Assembly (NCBI RefSeq): GCF_964340395.1
Contig: NC_135554.1
Span: 17,216,592 to 17,280,591, forward strand
DNA length: 64,000 bases
Direction of reading: 5' to 3'
Source of the DNA: Glandiceps talaboti
Lineage: Eukaryota; Hemichordata; Enteropneusta; Spengelidae
The notes beneath the pieces were generated by a model. That model made no database searches. It worked only from the letters and a program-made list of their open reading frames with translations, and was not told the DNA's origin. Shown here piece by piece: positions 44,690 to 57,159 of this stretch. A program made the position numbers and the translations under genes. Position 1 is the stretch's first letter. Every line of letters begins with the position of its first letter.

Positions 44690-46100
44690 ACCAGTCTTCA
44701 AAGCAACCTAGACTAACTTGTCCTTGATATACAATGTTACGTTCCTCGTCTACTCTATCATGAAAACATCATTCTCGCAAACAGCAGAACTGTTATTTCT
44801 TCCGCGACAATGTCAAATGATCTAGGTTGATGCGTTTTGGACGGTGCTGTTTTAATACGACGATGGAAAACACACCTACGTACAATGACAAGAGGCTGAC
44901 GTACTATGGTGTTAACTACTGGTCAATTTCTTGCATGTTTTTTTTTTAGGTTTTGGGTGATTGAATCAACTGCAAATTTTGTCGCAATTTCATTTGAAAA
45001 TAATACTTGGAAAAAAAATAAACGAATATTACAGAAAGATAGTAGATTATTGTGCAAGTGGAAGGAAAAGAAAGTATACTGATATGATTACAAGGAAATG
45101 TCAGTGTTGGAACAAAATTGTTAATTTTTAATATTTAAATTGTACGTGTGTTGAAACAAAAAAATTATATTTTATGTAAATATTGGAAAATGGTTCATAT
45201 TAACATATGTCACAATATTATGTGATTATTTAAACAACTCTACTTCTTACAGTAAGTGAGCAAAATATTTCATGTTATGCTATTATAGTACGAATATTAA
45301 TTGGGTCACGAAAATTAATATTGTCTAAGACTCCTGTTTATTATGGACATTTTTCAGTACCTGGAGAAACTTTCGAAGTTATATTTGTTGACAATAAACA
45401 AATGGACAAGAAAATCAATTGTTTGACACTGTGTATATGTAAACCACAGACAATTATATGTATAAAACTGTGGACTGGACGAGTACTTTTGATTCGGGCA
45501 AGTACTTTTTATTTTGTGTGTTTGTCCAGTGCGCAAGAGAAGTTTTTTTCTTCAAAGTTTCGACCCCTGCCGATATTGATGCGGTATCTTGTGATTGTGC
45601 TGACCTTGGAGACAGTTACCACAAAGGGTCACCTGATCATTATTGAAATACGATTATACGAACGCACATGTAAACGTCTTGAAAAGTTTTTTTTTTATCA
45701 AAGTTGATCTCGGTATTCATGGTTGACAGTTACTCCAGCCCCTCAGCCGACAATTGTACATGTATCAGCTCCTCAACCAGCGTTTGTCACTGATGTTACG
45801 AACTGCAGAAGTCAATATTGGAAGAAAGTATCACGGTTGATGTCCAAACGCAAGATTGTTTTTTCTGGATGACTCACACAATTTGTACATGACAGATTTA
45901 CGACTGATGATATGAACTTATCCGTGTAATAGATGAAGATAATTGCATCACCCCTCCCGCCTCCAGAGACACGAAATTAATTTGGCAGGGAACAATACGC
46001 TATCGTGGTAACGTGTGGTCAACTAAGCCTGAAATCATAGATATCGTTGTATTTAGATTGGCCTGATCTGTGACAGAAGCCCAAGTTTCGACTGAAGTCG
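44690..46100. other. Intergenic, dispersed repeat fragments only
   Basis: Part of this stretch (about 44764-44880, with CATTCTCGCAAAC, AGAACTGTTATTTCTTCCG and TTGGACGGTGC) is repeated at about 53168-53270, so it is a dispersed element. The ORF at 45321-45707 is low-quality and begins without an ATG. I see no gene. Confidence 0.45.
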
Positions 46101-46105
46101 ACTAG

Positions 46106-46201
46106 CCTTGAAAATATGCACTCCGTTCTCCCCGACACGTCTTCATGGAGATGGAACGAAGACGTGTCAAAGTGAACGGAGCTCATATTTCCAGAGCTAG
46201 A
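46106..46201. repeat. Hairpin of about 40-bp arms
   Basis: GACACGTCTTC pairs with GAAGACGTGTC, CTCCGTTC with GAACGGAG, and CTAG is present at both outer ends. The loop is about 13 bases. It is likely a tiny palindromic element. Confidence 0.65.
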
Positions 46202-46560
46202 TAGACATAAACTTAATGTGATGATATACATGTAGTTGGTTTGGACTATGAAACAGAACACGAACAATAACTTGCATACTGGGGTATTCACACGTTTTCT
46301 CTTCTACTAGTGTCGTCACCCTCGATAAGCTGTCCAATTTGTAACTATGATTACATGCTGTGATAATGTAATGATGTCACCAAATAAGCAAAAACTTACT
46401 GGTTTTATAAGACCATTTGATGACGATTTTGATGTTAGTGTATGTTACTATGATATGCTGTAACATCAGGATTGCAACGTAATAGTAAAGTATGGGTCGC
46501 TGGTATATGTATTTTTGGCAGGGAGTTGTAACGCAATACCACCCTGTGGGATTTCGCAAT

Positions 46561-46933
46561 ACCCCCCCCCCCCCCCCCCTCACACACACACACGTGGTTA
46601 TCTCACTGTAAAGGACAAATGAAAACACAAGCATATCATACTAAAATTACGGAACAAAATTAAAGAAATCCTATCAACTACAGAGGTAGTCAAGTAAAAT
46701 CGCCCTCGACAACAATATACACTAGGTTTACTGTATTCTACTGGTTTTATCTAATGGTCAGTTTTGTGCCATGTCATTTGTTTCATCACCATTGCATCAT
46801 ATGCACGTGGTATCGTTACAATTACGCAACTAAAACTTAAGTGAGTAGTTGCGTAACTGTAACGCTAAACCGTAATTTTTAGTATAATGTGCGAGCTTTC
46901 ATTCGTCTTCAGACACAGACAGACAGACAGACA

Positions 46934-46966
<33 letters not shown>

Positions 46967-46977
46967 TGTGTGTGTGT
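46561..46977. repeat. Poly-C run, inverted repeat and (TG)n tract
   Basis: A poly-C run lies at about 46562-46579. GTTACAATTACGCAACTA pairs with TAGTTGCGTAACTGTAAC at about 46814-46864. A CAGA/TG microsatellite lies at about 46915-46977. Confidence 0.7.
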
Positions 46978-46984
46978 CACAGGC

Positions 46985-47195
46985 ATTTGTTTCTCGAGTT
47001 ATGTCTCAGAATATTTATATCAGAATACAATGAAATGTCGATATATCGTTAATATTGACGTATTTAGCCAACTATATATGAAAGGGGTAAAAATACACTT
47101 GTTTCTGTGATCGCGCAGTCACTCACCGCGAAAGAAGACACCGTGTCTTCTTTCGCAGTGAGTGAACCTGCGCGATCACAGAAACAAGTGTAATT
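46985..47195. mobile_element. Element ending in a near-perfect 50-bp hairpin
   Basis: ACACTTGTTTCTGTGATCGC at 47095 is repeated inverted at about 47173-47192, with the arms meeting almost without a loop at about 47142. The left part matches the 14060-14180 element. The arm GAAAGAAGACAC next to its complement would form an extended cruciform. Confidence 0.75.
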
Positions 47196-47860
47196 TTGTG
47201 TGGTGTAGAATACAGTAAACTGTGGTGTATGTGTGTGTGTTCAGACGGGCACACAAACTAGCACAGAAGTATTGTGATCAAAGAATACCTTGTTTTGTCG
47301 TCGAAGCAACCTAAAAAAAATAAATGAAAAGAATCCCTATTTTCTGACGTCACGTTATTGGAAACAAACGCTGTTGTTGTTTTTATTTCTGTCTTATGTA
47401 TACAAAAATGTTTCATCGTCTATATATATATTATTTGCATAAATTCATTTCGAATTACTTTCGAGTTAGTATCATTGCGTTGCACCATTGGACGAATGAA
47501 CATTAGATCGACAACGCATGCAAAGTTCACTCTGAAACATGTTGTGTCAAAAGCCACTGGTATTTTCTCCCAGATGATTTTTTATAGGATTCGTTGACAA
47601 TACATGTTAGAGGTTGTCTTCATTCAGACTCGATGCACTGATACAGTAATGGCAAGTACACATCTAACAATAGCACTCACATTCCGCACATATATAAATA
47701 GGGTGTGGGACCACACTGCAAACATCCACAACAGACGCTTCTCTTTTATGCATTCTTAGTGAAAATATTCATTCAACAACTAATTATGAGGTGCAAGATT
47801 TTTTTAATACAAGCGTTGGAAATGTGTTCCACATATAAATAAAAAGTGTTCAATTGGACA

Positions 47861-47861
<1 letters not shown>

Positions 47862-47941
<80 letters not shown>
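47862..47941. repeat. (TA)n microsatellite
   Basis: About 40 uninterrupted AT units lie about 0.2 kb beyond the candidate polyadenylation signal of the TGF-beta ligand gene. Confidence 0.97.
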
Positions 47942-47943
<2 letters not shown>

Positions 47944-48141
47944 AGAGAACTGTTCTTCGTTTTTTTAAAGTGATATTCCAGACAAACGTCAGATAACACT
48001 ATGTCGAGACAAATTATACGGCTGAATACTCGGCTCAAGGTCAACCTATATATGCATATGTATTAACAACACTTACAATTCACAGCTCAATATATATATT
48101 GCATATTTCAGTTTGTAAAATTTGACAAAGAAGCATGAAAT

Positions 48142-48147
48142 TTTATT
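48142..48147 (-). other. Candidate polyadenylation signal of the TGF-beta ligand gene
   Basis: AATAAA in minus orientation lies about 600 bp after the stop codon at 48746. No better hexamer was found between them. Confidence 0.35.
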
Positions 48148-48745
48148 GACAAAATATAATACATACTATTACAATAGGGTTTTAATTCTTGAAGACTATG
48201 TCTTCTTGTCGTACTTATACAAAAAATGACATCTTTGCGACATATAGCACCTCTTAATAATAAATACCCACAAATAAATTACATAAATAAAGTGACGGAC
48301 AAGTCGTATCAAAGTGATCACATATGCTTATACGTCCGTCTGCATTCAAAAAAAGCTGACGCCATCTTTAGTGTAAATTCATATTCATTTCATTTGATGA
48401 TAGAATATTTTACGGGAATGCTTGCGTGCCGAGGTCAAGTTCTCTCTAAGAGTCGTTAATAATTGTGAATTCGGGCCAATCGACAGTAAGTGAATAGCAT
48501 GGCCTACGTCATTTAAAGACTGGTATATGTTTGTACTAGTCAACAAATCACTCTGGGTCTGAAACTTTATCTTGGTTACTACAAAATGAATATGCTGTCA
48601 TCGTGCAAAACAATGTAGCTTAAAAAACCATCATGCGGTCTATATTTAGAGTAAGGTATTTTATATTAATCAATGAATTTGGAGAATTGGATGTGACAAA
48701 TGTTCCCATTTTTTAAAAAAACCAAGAAGTTTACATTATTTTCTT

Positions 48746-51700
48746 TTATGAGCAAGCACACTGGTCCACTACCATATCAGAAAAGGCGGTGACAGAAAGT
48801 TTTCCCGTGCTGTCGTAGTGCAGTAATGTCAGTGCACTGAGTACCTTTGGAGTGCAGCAAGGCTTAGGTGATGCCCCACGACTAAATATGTTCATGTGAG
48901 ATTTGATGAGTGCATGTACACTGGCTGGTCTGTGATTATGAGGGCAAGAACCATCGCAGTAAAACGCCTCGTAACTCTCTGGTGCTACTATCCAGTCGTC
49001 CCAATCTATGTCTTTGAACGTCACCTTTAATGGAAAACGACAACAGCGATCATCTTTTTCGCAATTCTCGTCGTCATGCGCGTATCGACGTCTTCGCGAC
49101 AACGAAGGAACTTCTTGGACTTGGAGGTTAAGCATTGGTCTGTGGTCTTCCTCTTCGTCAATGTCGTTTTCAAGTTGGAAATTTTTGCCCCCAGCGAAGG
49201 TTACATAGTCCTTAATGTTCTCTTCATTGCAGGAGATTTCGATACCATAGTTGTGCTTTGGTCTAGACAACCAACTTTCAGCGGCTTGACCAATATGAAA
49301 TGTTTCCCACCCTGGTTCAAACAAGGATATAAGTTTGGTGTCTATCACTCGCTTTAAAGTATCCTTACCCTCCCTTGGTGGTTCTAAGAGTAAATACACG
49401 TCTACCTGTATCAGACCGTTCAAATGATTTGGTATGTCCTGGACTCGTTCTTTGTAAAGTTTCAGTTTAGCTGCGTGTACTTTGTGATTCGATTGCGGCT
49501 GTGAAGGTATGTCTAAATCAAAGTAAAAGCGTTGTGCTGTTGTGGCATCGGTCCAGTCCTCTTCGTCTACTTTCGGTGGTGTGATGCCTGCCAAATAAAA
49601 CAGAATACAACAATTTAACATTAATGATTGAATTTACATTTGACGTTAAAATTGTGGGGATATGTTTGCCGAATATAACGCTAACTACCTGGGACCTCTT
49701 TGGGTCCGCCTTTTTGAATATTTTGGGCCAAATTCGACGGAATGCTGTTCACCTTTTTAAATATAGCGTTATGGTAACCATTTATACGTATACGTCAGTA
49801 TTTTCCTGTTCAAAAGTTTCATTAACTGTTGAAGTGCGGTACGTTATATACTACTTAGTACTTGTTTTATCGACGAACTCGAGTTGTCACCATTATTCTC
49901 CACTGCCGTCGTAACTCGGGTAAAGTTCAAGGCACTTGTAGTCGTTAAATATGGAGAGGTCTGCAAAGCAGTACAATTGACGCGCGTCCGTTATCGACAA
50001 AACTGAAATTGTCAAAAGTAGTGGTAAAAAGGGCGACAATGACCTCGGATCTAAAGACAGCAAAGCGTTCATTGAGTTGACAGAGACCTTGACTTCCTAC
50101 TATATATGTCCACAACTTTGGGTTAACGGTCATGTCAATGATCATATCATAGACTGATTTTTGTGGAGAATACAGAACTCAAAAGTGTAACTAGTAGTCA
50201 TTTTAAAAAAAATGTTTTGACTTATAGAACTGAAAAATGTGACAATTTTTTTTATTAAGTCAAGAGAATATGCAGGTGTTCTGCCATGTCCATGCCGGTG
50301 AGATCAAAAGAACTTCCGGTCTTTGGGAAGTATTGATCGGATCAGTTGGGAGACTACACTGCAAATTTAAAAATAGAACATCTTTTTAAGCAAACAGCTT
50401 TAGAGTAAATAAATATTAGCCTAGTGAATAGCCAAGTTTCTATTTCCGATACTACATGAAAACATTTATTGACCGGTGTTGCCTTAACCACTTGTTGATC
50501 AACAATATGTTTGAGTCGCCTGGTTGCTACAATACTGCGGCTAAACTGGCGGAAAGTCGGTATTGGTATTTTTTGGAACACAATTGGAAACGTTGCACGA
50601 CTGTACGCATTATAACCACGTAGCTCGAAGGCTAATTTGGTGACAATAGAATTAAATGCTGTATGCGCCAACACCTTATTGTAGCTTATGGAATCAGACA
50701 GGACAACGATGTGAATTTTTTTCATACATACATACATACATACATACATACATACATACATACATACATACATACATACATTCATACATACATTCATACA
50801 TTCATGGATATGTGAATTTCATAAACCGCGAACTTGCCAAAAACATGACATCATTTATATTTATTAAAATGTTTCAATATCATTGTTCTAATTGAGAATT
50901 TAACGAACATGTTGCTAATAGGGACGGATAAACATAAGTGACGAAATCCCTTGCTTGTCTATTAACAATGAATCCCATCGATGGGTTCCCCTTCACATGC
51001 AACGTCGATAAGAGTTTATCGATAATTTGGAACAGACTATCATGAATGCGGCATCACATGCCACAGTCCAACGGCACTCTTGAACTCTAACCCCGAGTTT
51101 TGAGGATACAATTTGTTGTCACGGTCACGAATACCAAATAATTCCAACATGATTTTCTCTCAAGTATTCAAGTTGCGCTTCAAATCGACACGGTGGATTT
51201 GACATATACTGATAGTACACTTTGATTGGGAGGGGGAGTTCTTTCAACACCTAGAAATGACGGATGGCATACCATAGCAAACTAAAACAAATAACATTCC
51301 TTCAGTCAGTCAGTCAGTCATAGCGATAACATATTACACGTAAACGTATACAGAAACCCCACTTCCAATTCAGGCACGTGAGAGGAAAAAAATTAATTGG
51401 GTGGGTAATTATTGTGATTACGGTTTATTCGGGTTATCTTAATTACATAGTAATATAGGAGTGAAGATTACTCACCTGTGTCAATAAAACTGTAAAATCT
51501 CTTAGCGTAAAAATTATCGTCTGGGTACAAGTCATGTACCTGATTCGTGTCGACATCCTGTACACTTTGTTGGTACACTCGAAGCATTCGTCGTTTTTCA
51601 ATCTCTGTAATATTAACGTCACTTACATTGGGTTTGGATTTCAACCCCAATTTTTCCAAAATTTCGAGCTGTATGGCCCGTATTCTTTCGTGTTTCAGAT

Positions 51701-51821
51701 TGTTTCGTGTGTGTCGGATATGAGATTCGGGCGTATCTTCGCAGCCTGTACAGGTGTACGTTCTGACAACTGACATTGCAAAAGTCACTAACAGTAGCAA
51801 ATGCGGAACACGAACTTCCAT
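48746..51821 (-). CDS. TGF-beta superfamily ligand, nine-cysteine type
   Basis: This is a secreted growth-factor precursor of two coding exons, 51821-51476 and 49587-48746, joined in phase (1188 nt, 395 aa). Residues 1-22 form a signal peptide (hydrophobic [12 protein letters not shown]). The prodomain begins with a CTGC motif, then an amphipathic helix ([14 protein letters not shown]) followed by KPNVS, as in TGF-beta and activin prodomains, and holds two N-glycosylation sites. RRRR at about 280-283 is a furin-type site. The mature 112 aa contain nine cysteines ([16 protein letters not shown]), including the knot and the interchain cysteine. [16 protein letters not shown] and MVVDQCACS are family signatures. 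The VHALIKS stretch favours a Maverick/Panda/GDF15-like ligand over myostatin, but a tree is required. A Met at 51854 is in frame, but a TATAAAG at about 51866 supports 51821. Confidence 0.92.
50726..50802. repeat. (CATA)n microsatellite
   Basis: A tetranucleotide tract lies in the single coding intron (49588-51475) of the TGF-beta ligand gene. The rest of that intron shows no recognisable exon. Confidence 0.95.
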
Positions 51822-52189
51822 AATCACTGGGGAAAACCGTTTATCACTCTTCACTGGTGGGTTACTTTATAGAACTGCACTTCGATGGCACTGTATAAAC
51901 TGGTGAGAGTTTTTTCTTCGCAAGTAGATCTGGTTCTGCTTCTGTGCTGAAAATGTATGCTGAGACTTTCATCCACGCTTGGGTCGCGTGTGTGTCGTAA
52001 CTCGTCAATGTTGCAACAAGGAGTTAGGTGCCACTTTTATTCCTCACGTGGCGTAGGAGGGGCTTCAGTTGGTTAATATATGCAAGTCTATTGAGATTGG
52101 GCGGGACAGATACCATCTGAAGGGGTCATGCGGCCGGAAACAACTGCTTTGGTTTGACGGCGAGGGAACGGTAATAATAGTGGCGGACG
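51822..52189. promoter_or_regulatory. Probable bidirectional promoter, ligand gene and 52190 exon
   Basis: This 368-bp gap separates two divergent coding exons. On the minus strand TATAAAG lies at about 51866-51872, roughly 45 bp before the ligand ATG. A CACGTG E-box (52045-52050) and a GGGCGGG box next to an inverted CCAAT (about 52096-52105) lie in the middle. Function is inferred from position. Confidence 0.4.
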
Positions 52190-52303
52190 ATGTCAAAACA
52201 GGGGAAGCCGTTGAGGGTTAAAAAGCAAGTATCGGTGATCCGCTTTGTGGTGTCCTTGATGGCCGTCATCGTCTACAGACAGGAAGTGACGGGCACGCCC
52301 ACG
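52190..52303 (+). CDS. First coding exon of a membrane-anchored protein (partial)
   Basis: ATG at 52190 opens 38 codons that end at a strong donor, ACG/GTGAGT. The peptide has a short basic stretch (KPLRVKKQ) followed by a hydrophobic segment (VIRFVVSLMAVIVY). This is typical of the cytoplasmic tail and signal anchor of type II Golgi enzymes. The base composition is higher in GC than the surroundings. No downstream exon was recognised before the window end, so the first intron would exceed 11 kb or the rest consists of short exons I missed. The identity of the product is unknown. Confidence 0.4.
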
Positions 52304-52590
52304 GTGAGTTCTCCAGACACGATCATACTTGAGAGAACGAGATACTACGAGGCTCTTAAGCCGGGTTAATATCACAGTTTATGGAATAGTTATACCATTA
52401 GTCGTGCGATTCATATTTTTCCCCCATGATTTCTTAGTGTTTTTTTTGCTTTGTTTAAAAACCCCACCAATGTCTTTGCCTGTCGTGTCTTGGGTATTAA
52501 TCGCCACTAACCAGCAACACACTGGTATATATCGAAATAATAAGTAGTTTTCATTTTAACTACACGAACATAAAACATTGTAATAAAAGT

Positions 52591-52791
52591 TCAGTTTAGA
52601 TAAGTTTCTTTTTCGGATAAGTAGTCATTCTTTTGTGAAGGCCAGTTATCTTCAGATATCCGGAAGTAACTTTCCTTGACGAATTTATCTTCGAGGGAAT
52701 CCTGGCAACCGTCATGATGATATTGCAGTTGTCCGTTGATGACGTCACGGGGACAATTGTTACACAAACATTCCCATTTAATTGTTTGCAT
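52591..52791 (-). other. Cysteine-rich 66-codon ORF, receptor-ectodomain-like fragment
   Basis: The start of this ORF, WECLCNNCPRDVINGQ with a later HHDGCQDS, resembles the N-terminal cysteine pattern of type I TGF-beta/BMP receptor ectodomains (CxC..CPxD..N..C..G.C). One expected cysteine is missing. There is no signal peptide, there is an in-frame stop just upstream of the ATG, and no splice acceptor is evident, so it is at best a degenerate fragment or a chance match. Confidence 0.2.
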
Positions 52792-53167
52792 TTATATTCT
52801 TCTCCTTTAGACAGTAATTTCCTATATTATTTGCAACGACACCATGCCTATCAGTTTGATTTTTTAAAACCGTAATAAGGAACGCAAACACAATAAATAA
52901 TAGTCTACCGGTGCATTGCCCTGCATGTACAACAAGTCGGTCAGAAACCCCAATAATATACTTCTGGCCAGATCAACTGAAGTCGACATATACATGTACA
53001 CGTGATTTAATTGGTCAGTTAACGCCTGTCGCCACTGATATAGTTTATCAAAACAACAAAACACGTGTATAGTTCTCACCGTTAGTGATGTATTCTGGCA
53101 ATTCCTACAATATCATCAAAGATAAGAACATCTAAAATAGATCATATACGTCAGTCGGATCAGCATT

Positions 53168-53270
53168 CTCGCAAACCAGAACTGTTATTTCTTCCGAGAC
53201 ACGCAATAACGAGTGGCGGTGCATCTTGGACGGTGCCGTAAAAGAGACTGTGGTTTACGACGATGTAGGA
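53168..53270. repeat. Dispersed repeat, second copy of 44764-44880
   Basis: It shares CATTCTCGCAAAC, AGAACTGTTATTTCTTCCG and CTTGGACGGTGC in the same order with the first copy. It has no coding capacity. Confidence 0.55.
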
Positions 53271-55428
53271 GCATAGGGGTGTGTAGTATTTCTTAGATTG
53301 TTGTTTAACGTGTGCGCTTGCTAAATATATAGCAACGTTTTGACTTGAATGTATTTCCCTCGCCTCTATTATCTAATTCTATGTAGCGTACATTGATAAA
53401 TTTATAGAAGCAGGATTAGTGTTATATTTCCCTCAGGAAAACAACAATATAAGCAATAAATACGTGTCCCCGTGAGAAGGAGATCGTCACAAGTATTTAA
53501 TATAGAACAACGTTCTCTCGCTGACTCCGTTTCACCCCAGTCACCTTGTGCTCCACAAACTGTGTCACTGTAAGTTCGTCAAACGAAACAGAGTAGCATT
53601 ATTACACTGTAAGGGAGCCTTCAGTAATTGCAAGGAGGGAGGGCCGAGTGAAATCAGGCTAGGCTGGGTTGTTGCGTAAAATATGACCCTCCCCGATTCT
53701 GTCGTACTAAAAAGTGACCCCCCTCAACGTTTTTTTCTCTAAAACAAGACCCACCCCCTGTTAAAGTAGTCAAAAAATACACAGGGTTAAAATGCTCCCA
53801 GAGACGGAAAAGAACACTAGTCCCAGAATCATTGGTTTAAAGGCCTTAATCCCACCGCTGCCACCATGTTAAAAGTTTTAAAGGCATTGATTATTTACCA
53901 CTACTACCACCATGTGAATGTGTGTGAAGGCTTTGCATTAGTCAATACCTGTGTTTGGAACTCATTGGCTGAGCTGAAGGCCACGAACTCCCAAAGTACA
54001 TTGGAGTTTGAAAGGTATAAGCAACATTTCGATATTGTTTCGGATTGATGGTGGTTTACTGTATTTTGTATTTTTTTTTTTGGGGGGGGGGAGGGTGGTC
54101 AAAATGGTGTCAATTTCATGGACTTGCTTTCCAAGAAAGTGATAGCTGGACGATGTACATGTAACTAGGTGCCGAAACATCTAGTAATCGACAATAGCAC
54201 GCGTATAGTAACCCGACAGACAACATAGAGTACTAACCCATCAGCCTTGATGGCAGTTAGTGTGCATCATGATGGATTACATGTACAATGTCATCAATAA
54301 TCTAGTGACATCTGCCATACTGACGGCAATGACAACAGACGAAGATATTTGGCTGAGAAGCCAGAACTTATAAGTTTGTTGTACGAATAACATAAATAAA
54401 ACAGAGAGTGATTTGGTGATACGGTGTGGCCGGCCGACCAATTTCTAGCCAGTACGAGTAGTTATCCTCCGGCAGTGACCCGTTACCGTTTGAATGGATA
54501 TGTCATGCATTCTCCCTTCAATGAATAGGGTTGTCCCGGACCACTAATCGATTTAATGGGAGAACAAAGATGGGAGGATCTCTGATTTATTATTTAGTTG
54601 ATGACCTTTGACCGAAAGACATGCCATCTCTCCTGAAAGTTGATGTAATTGCTACCGTCACGAACGCAAACATCCTGTAAGCACAGCATAATACTTTCTG
54701 TAGTTGATAAGTTGCAGATTGCTGACTGATCATGATTGAACGATTATTTTCCCGTTTTTTGTCAAGGTTAAACGATAGCAAAAGTGCGAGTCCTTGTAGA
54801 TACTTTTACACTCTAAAGTAACCTCCAACCCAAATGATGACGGGCCTTGATCTGGTAGATACATTTACTGTAAAGTTCGAAACATTTTCACCCAACATTT
54901 CCGTTCCCATTCAGTGAAAGGCCTTGACACTGTATTGAGATCATTGTCAAATAACGAGTTCCGGATTTCACTCATATAATTATCAAAATCATCCTCACGT
55001 TGGTTATACTATGATAAGGATGCCACTGGTCCTCAGTCTAAACATAACATGACAACCATAACTTAGTATCATCAACTTGATTTGCGCGCTTCAAAGTCCA
55101 GTTAAACTGAGGGCCACCATTCTGACAATGTCCCTTTTAGGATTTTTACATGTAATATAAAAGACAGTGTAAGAATCAAGTCTCCATCATACTCCATCTA
55201 TAAGCATGCAGGACTACATTAGAACTGGTTCATGTAATGTGACAGTACTAGTATGTCATTTCTCTAAGTGTGTTTCTATACGTTGTAATTTGCCACTTTC
55301 AACAACATCTCTTGTCTCAGTCTGGATGAAGGAAGATAATTAGGTATTTGAAAATGTATCATCTTTTGCAATAAATGAGTACAAAACGAATATGAGAGAC
55401 GGACCAGATTTCGCACGCCACTCCGGGA

Positions 55429-55869
55429 AATAGAGACAGTTTCATAAACTATGGCTTCTGGCGAGTCATTTCATGATGTTACACCATCTACAAATAATTG
55501 CGATTTCAGAGAAGCGTTGATTTTGCACCTATTGAGGTGTTTTTGCTATGGGTTAGTGCATTTAATGAGAGTCAGCAGAAATGATATATTCTAGTGCCAC
55601 ACTGAATATCCAGGAATCCTGAGTGCATATACACTTTAATGTAAAACACCTCTCATGAACATTCATAGTGCAACTTGAATATACCATCTCTGAGACTCTC
55701 ATGACGCAATGTCCCACAGCAAAGATACCCTGTAAAGGCACAAGATCAACTCCATGTATTCTGAAATCACAAGTGATTGTATGTGATGTTAAAATCATGA
55801 AGTGACTCTCAAGAACCCATATCTTATTAAAATGACTTCATTTTCTAGTCCAAGAGTGGTGTTCCCCTT
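55429..55869. mobile_element. Full-length CATAAACT MITE
   Basis: The left end TTTCATAAACTATGGCTTCT pairs with the right end AATGACTTCATTTTCTAG and its flank. TTGCGATTTCAGA pairs with TCTGAAATCACAAG. The element is about 440 bp and non-coding. It is the intact relative of the 38-bp array at 10852-11130. Confidence 0.75.
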
Positions 55870-56709
55870 ACTGAGGTGCATCATCACGAACTCCAAAAAA
55901 CGCAAACAGCAATGCGTGAGTTATACGACTACAATGACTCATACTATTGTAATTATAGTGTTCAAACATGTACATTTAGAGTCACACAAATAGATAAATA
56001 TAACTTGTACCCGTTTACATATTCATGTTTGTTGATTGTGTACTTGTAATCTTCCCGCATTCCGTTATCAGCATTTTACCGTATAGGTACTAGACTACAA
56101 TCCCCCCCCCCTTACAATTGGACACATTCAAAATAATAAATACCCGAACTTCAGTCACATATCTGGAGATACTAGAGACATGTTTGGTTCGTTTTATAAG
56201 AAACTTTAAAAGCATCGAAACAAAATGTTGGTGATGCCGGGAAAATGTACACTGCCTCTGCCAACTGTGGTATTGCCTTTTGTTTGAGAGGTTCACTTGT
56301 AAGGCACTTACAAATACAGTATAACGTTGTGTTCAGTGTTTTCGAAAATAGGTGACCTATATTGTACAGATTAGAATTACCCTACTACATTATTTCTGCT
56401 ATCCTAACTGACATTTTGATTTGTTGAATTTTCGTCCACAAACAGTCTTAGATCTGCTGGTATTAAACCACGCCCTGCCACAGATATCACTGACATAATT
56501 AAAATCAGAATAGACTAGAATCGGCTTCCCATGAAACCTCTCATGAAAACACCTAATTAATATAACATATCAATGAAATTCAGTGAATTATTACCCTGGT
56601 AGTTGAGCCTTCGGTTTTCTAAGATAGACATGGTGTTACTGTTATAGTGTTAGTTGTGGTGAGGGAGGAGAAGCGGGATTACAGCATATACAGGGGACAC
56701 CATATTTTA

Positions 56710-56935
56710 AAGGGGAACACAACTGCAGAAAATAAAAAAAAAATTATTTTCATAAACTACTGGTTCTTCAGAGTTATTTTATCACCTACAATTACTTGCG
56801 ATTTCAGAAAAAAAAACAAGTTGATCTTGCTCCATTACAGGGTATCTTTGATGTGGGACATTGCGTCATGGGTGTCGGCAGAAATAATATATTTCACCGT
56901 AGAGAATTCGAAGGGGGAATAGTGTGGTAAGATAT
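56710..56935. mobile_element. Half copy of the CATAAACT MITE
   Basis: AAGGGGAACACAAC, TTTTCATAAACTACTGGTTC, TTGCGATTTCAGAAA and GGGACATTGCGTCATG match the left half of the family. The right half is missing. Confidence 0.65.
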
Positions 56936-57159
56936 TAGGGATAATTTGGTGGACTCATAGTGGAGTCGGAGATGTTGACCTCGGTCCTGGGGTTGACAGT
57001 TGTGCGCTCATCTTCTCTTTGGGAGTTCTGGCCTTCAGCTAAGCCAATTAGATCCAAACACGTACAGGCATTGATTCAAACACAAACTCACTGTGGTGGT
57101 AATAGTAGAAAACAATAAATGCCTTTAAAAACTAATGTGGTGGGATCTTACTACAGAAA

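Noticed and set aside
45321-45707. 128-codon plus-strand ORF
   Set aside because: It starts at a non-ATG codon, is AT-rich, and shows no domain or exon borders.
48746-51821. Myostatin/GDF11 orthologue
   Set aside because: The CC and CxC cysteine layout fits, but the region between FYCDGSC and PCC has a BMP/GDF15-like helix rather than the myostatin form, so I left the symbol blank.
53866-54048. 60-codon plus-strand ORF
   Set aside because: The sequence is a repeat arm with an inverted copy at about 57000-57150.
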